The position numbers were made by a program, and so were the translations under genes. Below the pieces are notes generated by a model. It was not told the origin of the DNA. It made no database searches and saw only the letters and a list, made by a program, of their open reading frames with translations. Below are positions 60,109 to 64,000 of a stretch of DNA of 64,000 bases, one piece after another (position 1 is the first letter of the stretch; every line of letters begins with the position of its first letter). This DNA comes from Rhodobacteraceae bacterium UBA6213 (GTDB taxonomy: Bacteria; Pseudomonadota; Alphaproteobacteria; Rhodobacterales; Rhodobacteraceae): positions 62,001-126,000 of the forward strand of contig DISJ01000012.1 in the NCBI GenBank assembly GCA_002421605.1. Direction: 5' to 3'.

Positions 60109-60677
60109 CAGGCGGCCTCCACGCGGGTTGAACGCGGCAACGCCGCCAGCCGGTCATCGGCGGTGAAGAAGAAATCGAGCCCCAGCGGGTAAAGCGCATG
60201 GTTTTCGGCAAATGCCGCCACCTCGGGCAATGCGAGGCCCGCCTGCACCGCAATGCCGGGGCCTGAAATCCGTGCGGTCGGCGCGGCCAGCGATGCCAGT
60301 TCGACGATCAGCGTCGCGGCGCGGTCGGGGTATTCGGCTGAACCGATAGAGAACCGATCCAGCGGCAGCAGCGATGACCAGTTGCCCAGCGCGAAGCTGG
60401 CGGCAGCGGGTTCCACGAAGGGCGCGCCAGTGTGAAAGGTGATCCAGTCTCGCACCGCCTTGGTATCATGCGAGGGCGCAAGATACAGCGGCGTCGTGGT
60501 ATCGACCAGCGTCAGCACCAGCACCCCCGCCGCCACCGAAAGCGGCGCGGGCGGGGTGGCGCCGGCCAGCGCCACCACCTTGCCGGGGCGCGCCATGGCA
60601 TCGAGTGCGGCACGAAAGGCACGTGCGGCCTGCACCGATGTATCAGAAAACCCACCTGAAAGGGCTGCGGGGGTCAT
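60108..60677 (-). CDS. phnH: C-P lyase core subunit PhnH
   Basis: A 189-residue subunit of the PhnGHIJ core, structurally a PLP-transferase-like fold without PLP, needed for assembly of the core complex. The N-terminal SGGFSDTSVQAARAFRAALD and ARPG loop are typical, as is SFALGNWSSLLPLDRFSIGS with the later EYPDRAATLIV. The start overlaps the phnG stop (ATGA) and the stop overlaps the phnI start (TGATG). Confidence 0.94.
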   Translation of the reverse strand: MTPAALSGGFSDTSVQAARAFRAALDAMARPGKVVALAGATPPAPLSVAAGVLVLTLVDTTTPLYLAPSHDTKAVRDWITFHTGAPFVEPAAASFALGNWSSLLPLDRFSIGSAEYPDRAATLIVELASLAAPTARISGPGIAVQAGLALPEVAAFAENHALYPLGLDFFFTADDRLAALPRSTRVEAA

Positions 60678-61138
60678 TGGTCCTCTCCCCTGACAAGCGT
60701 GAAAAATTCGACCTTGGTAGCCGCCGCACGGTCGGCGCGCGCCAGCCGCTGCGCCGCCTCTTCGGCTGCCAGCGGCGCCAGAACGGCGCTGCGGATCGCC
60801 TCGGCGCGCGGCCCTTGCAGCAGCGCATCGACCAGCGCCGCGTGTTGCGCGTGGGCCAGCCCGCGGCCTTGCACGTGGGCGTGCCCGACCTCGCCAGAGG
60901 CCAGTTGCAGCGTGCAGCGCGTCACTGTCATTTCGCCAAGGTTGAACGGCGCGCCGGTGCCACCGATGCGGCCGCGCACCATCACCGCGCCCACCTCGGG
61001 GCCACGCAGCAGGCGGGCCTGCGGCAGGTCAGCGGGCATCAACGCCGCCAGACGCGCGGACGGCGCACGCGCCAGAAGGCCCATCCATGCCTGTCGTTCG
61101 GTCGGGGCGCCCGCAGCGGGGTCGTGTGAACGTTGCAT
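60674..61138 (-). CDS. phnG: C-P lyase core subunit PhnG
   Basis: A 154-residue first subunit of the core complex. Typical segments are RQAWMGLLARAPSARLAAL near the start, GAPFNLGEMTVTRCTLQL in the middle, and GHAHVQGRGLAHAQHAALVD. The start at 61138 (MQRSHDPAAG) fits the divergent layout; the frame continues upstream only as a shadow of phnF. It heads the phnGHIJKLN operon, divergent from phnF with 57 bases between the start codons. Confidence 0.93.
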   Translation of the reverse strand: MQRSHDPAAGAPTERQAWMGLLARAPSARLAALMPADLPQARLLRGPEVGAVMVRGRIGGTGAPFNLGEMTVTRCTLQLASGEVGHAHVQGRGLAHAQHAALVDALLQGPRAEAIRSAVLAPLAAEEAAQRLARADRAAATKVEFFTLVRGEDQ

Positions 61139-61151
61139 CTGACTCGGCCCT

Positions 61152-61165
61152 TCTATACAACTAGA
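61152..61165. promoter_or_regulatory. Candidate PhnF operator in the phnG-phnF gap
   Basis: TCTATACAACTAGA, with TCTA/TAGA arms, lies in the 57-base gap between divergent phnG and phnF. It is the only inverted repeat there. GntR/HutC regulators often bind sites with this kind of arm. It is suggestive, not proven. Confidence 0.4.
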
Positions 61166-61195
61166 CATCTGGTAGCCGCACGAGGTGACAGCCCT

Positions 61196-61921
61196 GTGAC
61201 AACGCCCCCCGAAAAAGCGCCGCTTTACGCCGATATTGCCGCCACGCTGCGCCACGAGATCAGCGCCGGGCTTTGCCTGCCGGGCGAAAGGCTGCCGCCC
61301 GAGGCGCAGCTTGCCATCCGCTTCGGCGTCAACCGCCATACCTTGCGCGCCGCGATGGCGCGGCTTGCCGCCGAGGGGTTGGTGCATGCGCGCCGAGGTG
61401 CCGGGGTGTTCGTGGCGGCGCGCCCCACCGACTATGCGCTGGGGCGGCGGGTTCGGTTTCACCAGAACGTCGCAGCCTCGGGGCGCACCCCCTCGCGCGC
61501 CGCGCTGCACATCGAAACCCGCCACGCCGACGCGCGTGAGGCCGAGGCGCTGGGGCTGGCGCCGGGCGCGCCGGTGCATGTGTTCGAGGGGCTTTCACTG
61601 GTCGATGGCACACCCATCGCGGCATTCCGCTCGGTGTTTCCAGCCGCGCGCCTTGCCGGGTTGCCGGCGCATCTGGCGGCAACCGGGTCGGTAACGCAGG
61701 CACTGGCGGCTGCAGGCGTTGCCGATTACACGCGCGCCAGCACGCGGCTCACCGCCAAAGCGGCGCATGGGGCGCTGGCCGCACGCCTGCGCCTGCCCGA
61801 GGGCGCGCCGATCCTGCGCTCCATCAGCCTCAACGTCGATGCCGCCGGGGTGCCGGTCGAATACGGCCATACCTGGTTTGCGGGCGAGCGGGTGACGCTG
61901 ACCCACAGTCCCGAAGACTAG
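61196..61921 (+). CDS. phnF: Phosphonate-operon repressor PhnF (GntR/HutC family)
   Basis: A 241-residue regulator: N-terminal GntR winged helix-turn-helix (LRHEISAGLCLPGERLPPEA, then FGVNRHTLRAAMARLAAEG) and a C-terminal UTRA ligand domain (about 80-241). The start is GTG at 61196; an upstream in-frame ATG would overlap the phnG start and add 21 residues. It presumably represses phnGHIJKLN and perhaps the transporter genes. Its stop overlaps the convergent acetyltransferase gene by four bases. Confidence 0.92.
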   Translation: MTTPPEKAPLYADIAATLRHEISAGLCLPGERLPPEAQLAIRFGVNRHTLRAAMARLAAEGLVHARRGAGVFVAARPTDYALGRRVRFHQNVAASGRTPSRAALHIETRHADAREAEALGLAPGAPVHVFEGLSLVDGTPIAAFRSVFPAARLAGLPAHLAATGSVTQALAAAGVADYTRASTRLTAKAAHGALAARLRLPEGAPILRSISLNVDAAGVPVEYGHTWFAGERVTLTHSPED

Positions 61922-62535
61922 CCACCATATCGTTCCAGAAACGCCTCGGCGGAAAGTGCGCGAAAATCGGCAAGCGACGCGCGCAGTCGCTGGTGCGACC
62001 AGTCCCACCACGCAAGCGCCAGCATCCGGTCGGCCACCTGCCGCGAAAAGCGCTCGCGCAGCGGCGTGGCAGGCACCCCGGCAACGATCATGTAGGGCGC
62101 CACGTCATGCGTGACCACCGCCCCCGCGGCCACCACCGCCCCTGCCCCAACCGTGACATCGGGGCGGATGATCGCGCCATGCCCCACCCAGCAATCGGGG
62201 CCAAGCGTGGTGCGCCGGGCGCGGCGGCGGGCAAAGAAGGCGCCGTCCGGCCCGACATCGTCCCAATAGTAGTCCGAGCGGTAGAGGAAATGGTGCAGGC
62301 TGGCCTTTTCCATCGGGTGGTCCGTGGGGCCGACGCGGGTAAGGGCCGCGATATTGGCAAACTTGCCGACCTCGGTGTTGGCGATGTCGGCCCCCCGGTC
62401 GCAATAGCTGTAATCGAGGAACTCGGAATTGAGCACCCGCGAGCCGCGGCCGATTTCGACATAGGCGCCAAGGCGGCTGCCCGCGACTTCGCAGTCGGGG
62501 TGGATGAAAGGCGTTTCGGCAGAAAGCGTCGGCAT
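61918..62535 (-). CDS. Phosphonate-locus hexapeptide-repeat acetyltransferase
   Basis: A 205-residue left-handed beta-helix acyltransferase of the TIGR03308 type, found in C-P lyase loci. Hexapeptide repeats (VAGSRLGAYVEIG, DCWVGHGAIIRPDVTVGAGA, IVAGVPATPLR) and the catalytic-type His in GPTDHPMEK are visible. It likely acetylates an aminoalkylphosphonate before cleavage; unrelated in fold to PhnO. The ATG at 62535 follows the phnE stop by one base; a GTG at 62544 is an alternative. Confidence 0.87.
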   Translation of the reverse strand: MPTLSAETPFIHPDCEVAGSRLGAYVEIGRGSRVLNSEFLDYSYCDRGADIANTEVGKFANIAALTRVGPTDHPMEKASLHHFLYRSDYYWDDVGPDGAFFARRRARRTTLGPDCWVGHGAIIRPDVTVGAGAVVAAGAVVTHDVAPYMIVAGVPATPLRERFSRQVADRMLALAWWDWSHQRLRASLADFRALSAEAFLERYGG

Positions 62536-62536
62536 C

Positions 62537-63859
62537 TCATGCACCCTTGATCAGTTTGCGCCGCAGCCAGCCCGAAGCCGTATCCATGACCATCACCATC
62601 AGCACGATCAGCACCATGTAATAGCTGACTTCCTCCCAGTCCTTCTGGGTGGAAATTGCCTGGGTCAGCAACAGCCCGATGCCGCCGCCGACGATGGCGC
62701 CGATCACGGTGGCGCTGCGGGTGTTCGATTCGAGATAGTAAAGCACCTGGCTCAAGAGCACCGGCATCACCTGCGGCATCACCCCGAGGCGCGCTTTCTG
62801 CATCGGGTTGGCACCCGTCGAGCCGACCCCTTCTACCTGCTTTTCATCTATATTTTCTAGTGCTTCCGAGAACATCTTGCCAAAGCTGCCGGTGTCGGTC
62901 AGCAAAATCGCCAGCGCGCCGGTCAGCGGCCCGGGGCCAAAGGCGCGCGACAGGATCAGGGTCCAGATCAGCCCGTCAACGCCGCGCAGGAAATCAAACA
63001 CCCGCCGCATTGCAAACCGCAGGCTGCGCAGTCGCGTGAAGTTGGCGGCCGCAACAAAAGCCAGCGGCAGCGCCACGATTGCCGCCCCCATGGTGCCAAG
63101 AAACGCCATCAGCACGGTTTCGAACAAGGCCCAGGCCACATCGCCATGCCGCCACATCTTGTTGGTCCAGAAATCCTGCACCATGCCGACGATATTGGCG
63201 CGCGTTGGGTCGATCCTTTCGCCCCAGAGCGCCGATACCGCGCCCAGCGGGCCGAGCCCGGAATAGGGGCTGTCGAGCGTGAAGAAGAACAGCTCCCACC
63301 CCGGCTGGTAACGAAACACCTCGGTGCGGTTGCGGGTAACGCTGAACCGGCCCGCATCAGTCGTTACATCGACGCGGGTATCCGAAACACTGATCCACGA
63401 CGGAACGTCCCCCGGCGGCAGGCTGAGTGCCAGTTTGCCCGCCTCGGGGGTTATGGCGATGGTGCCATAGCCCGGCACCTCGTACCTTGCCCCAGCACCT
63501 TCGTAGGTGACCACATGGCCCTGGCCCAGGTTAATGCGGGTGATGCCGCCGGATTGTGTTACCCAGTCGGGCAACTGCCCGGACGGATAGGCGCCCTTGG
63601 CCTCACCCTCGATGGCCACCGTCACCGCGCCATTGCGGTTGTCGCGCGTGACGTGGGTTTTGTAATTCCAGAAATCGTTGACCAGTATCGCGGCATTGTC
63701 GAGTCGCGCTCGCGCCGCGATGCCGGGCAGATCGAAGGCAAGGAAGACATAGACGAAATAGGCGAGGATCAAGGCAGGCAGCGAAAAGGCGACCATTCTT
63801 TTGCGGCGAAACAGCGCGATCATCGCGGTGGGCGTGGAACGCAGTGCGGCATCGGTCAT
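62537..63859 (-). CDS. phnE: Phosphonate ABC transporter permease with large periplasmic insert
   Basis: A 440-residue permease. One hydrophobic segment (about 24-44) is followed by about 170 residues that are beta-rich and non-membrane (GAVTVAIEGEAKGAYPSG, YEVPGYGTIAITPEAG), then the usual binding-protein-dependent permease domain (about 250-435) with the EAA-loop-like SEALENIDEKQVEGVGSTGA. The insert is far larger than in E. coli PhnE and probably faces the periplasm. The start overlaps the stop of the next upstream permease gene (ATGA). It is one of two tandem PhnE proteins. Confidence 0.9.
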   Translation of the reverse strand: MTDAALRSTPTAMIALFRRKRMVAFSLPALILAYFVYVFLAFDLPGIAARARLDNAAILVNDFWNYKTHVTRDNRNGAVTVAIEGEAKGAYPSGQLPDWVTQSGGITRINLGQGHVVTYEGAGARYEVPGYGTIAITPEAGKLALSLPPGDVPSWISVSDTRVDVTTDAGRFSVTRNRTEVFRYQPGWELFFFTLDSPYSGLGPLGAVSALWGERIDPTRANIVGMVQDFWTNKMWRHGDVAWALFETVLMAFLGTMGAAIVALPLAFVAAANFTRLRSLRFAMRRVFDFLRGVDGLIWTLILSRAFGPGPLTGALAILLTDTGSFGKMFSEALENIDEKQVEGVGSTGANPMQKARLGVMPQVMPVLLSQVLYYLESNTRSATVIGAIVGGGIGLLLTQAISTQKDWEEVSYYMVLIVLMVMVMDTASGWLRRKLIKGA

Positions 63860-64000
63860 TTATGCGCCCCCTTGGTCAGTCGTTCGCGCAAATGCCCTGA
63901 AAGCTGATCGAACAGCACAATGGTCAGAAACAGGATCGAAAAAATCGCGATCACCTGATCGTATTTGCCGATGCCCCATTGCATCGCCAGCTTGAGGTCG
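63856..64000 (-). CDS. phnE: Phosphonate ABC transporter permease, C-terminal end only
   Basis: The last 47 codons of a second PhnE permease enter from the right edge: the visible end reads KLAMQWGIGKYDQVIAIFSI, then a membrane helix and QLSGHLRERLTKGA, then TGA overlapping the next permease start (ATGA). It presumably follows phnC and phnD outside the window. Tandem permeases are common in phosphonate/phosphite transporters. Confidence 0.85.
   Translation of the reverse strand, partial: DLKLAMQWGIGKYDQVIAIFSILFLTIVLFDQLSGHLRERLTKGAHK

Noticed and set aside
1..64000. tRNA, rRNA and CRISPR arrays
   Set aside because: I looked for cloverleaf-like sequences, rRNA segments and regularly spaced direct repeats and saw none; this was by eye, so a covariance-model scan would be decisive.

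Overview
The window is GC-rich, densely coded chromosomal DNA from an alphaproteobacterium. It is most likely from the Rhodobacteraceae (Rhodobacter/Roseobacter side). The evidence is the lineage-typical gene set: ftsE-ftsX-plsC, a low-complexity TIGR02302-type protein beside lysA, argH facing a TlpA-like thioredoxin, phaA-phaB, a 44-residue aa3-oxidase subunit IV, ETF-ubiquinone oxidoreductase, EpmA next to EF-P, a Hint-domain protein, and a C-P lyase operon regulated by PhnF. I cannot name a species from sequence alone.

Region 1 (1-33.8 kb) is core chromosome. It runs: the accA 3' end with an overlapping Gdx-type SMR exporter; ftsE-ftsX-plsC (cell division, phospholipid synthesis) opposite a zinc-ribbon membrane protein; argH, two tiny lipoproteins, lysA and a TIGR02302-type protein; a TlpA-like thioredoxin; an EAL phosphodiesterase; phaA and phaB (polyhydroxybutyrate precursor synthesis), each followed by a clear terminator; an EamA transporter; a tRNA-methyltransferase-like enzyme with a DUF2007 protein; a long-chain polyprenyl synthase facing ispE (isoprenoids); a TPR protein; ETF-QO; greA; mobA; azlCD; an acyl-CoA dehydrogenase with an MBL hydrolase; a Sua5/TsaC-type protein; epmA/efp; and a secreted glycoside hydrolase.

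Region 2 (33.8-47 kb) is a looser, partly accessory stretch. It holds a LysR regulator facing a cupin, a Hint-domain protein, an unrecognised 242-residue protein, a cyanide-insensitive-type bd oxidase (cydA, cydB and a 30-residue DUF2474-like subunit), an MFS exporter, a truncated CPBP-like fragment, an isochorismatase-like hydrolase, a YrdB-like membrane protein and several secreted proteins of unknown function.

Region 3 (47.1-54.2 kb) is a graveyard of mobile DNA. It contains a chimeric, frameshifted phage capsid/DUF6441 fragment, amber-interrupted small ORFs, a frameshifted and truncated IS6-family transposase with one inverted repeat, and an IS110-family fragment. Between the fragments sit an intact TetR-HXXEE pair with two matching palindromes between them, an unrecognised exported two-protein operon whose first gene carries a frameshift, and a truncated small accessory protein.

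Region 4 (54.2-64 kb) is a phosphonate-use locus. phnG-H-I-J-K-L-N lie in one tightly overlapping operon, transcribed divergently from phnF. phnM and a 2H-phosphoesterase (DUF1045) lie downstream. A hexapeptide acetyltransferase and two PhnE permeases, one cut by the window edge, lie beyond phnF. No phnP, phnC or phnD is seen; the transporter genes presumably continue past the edge.
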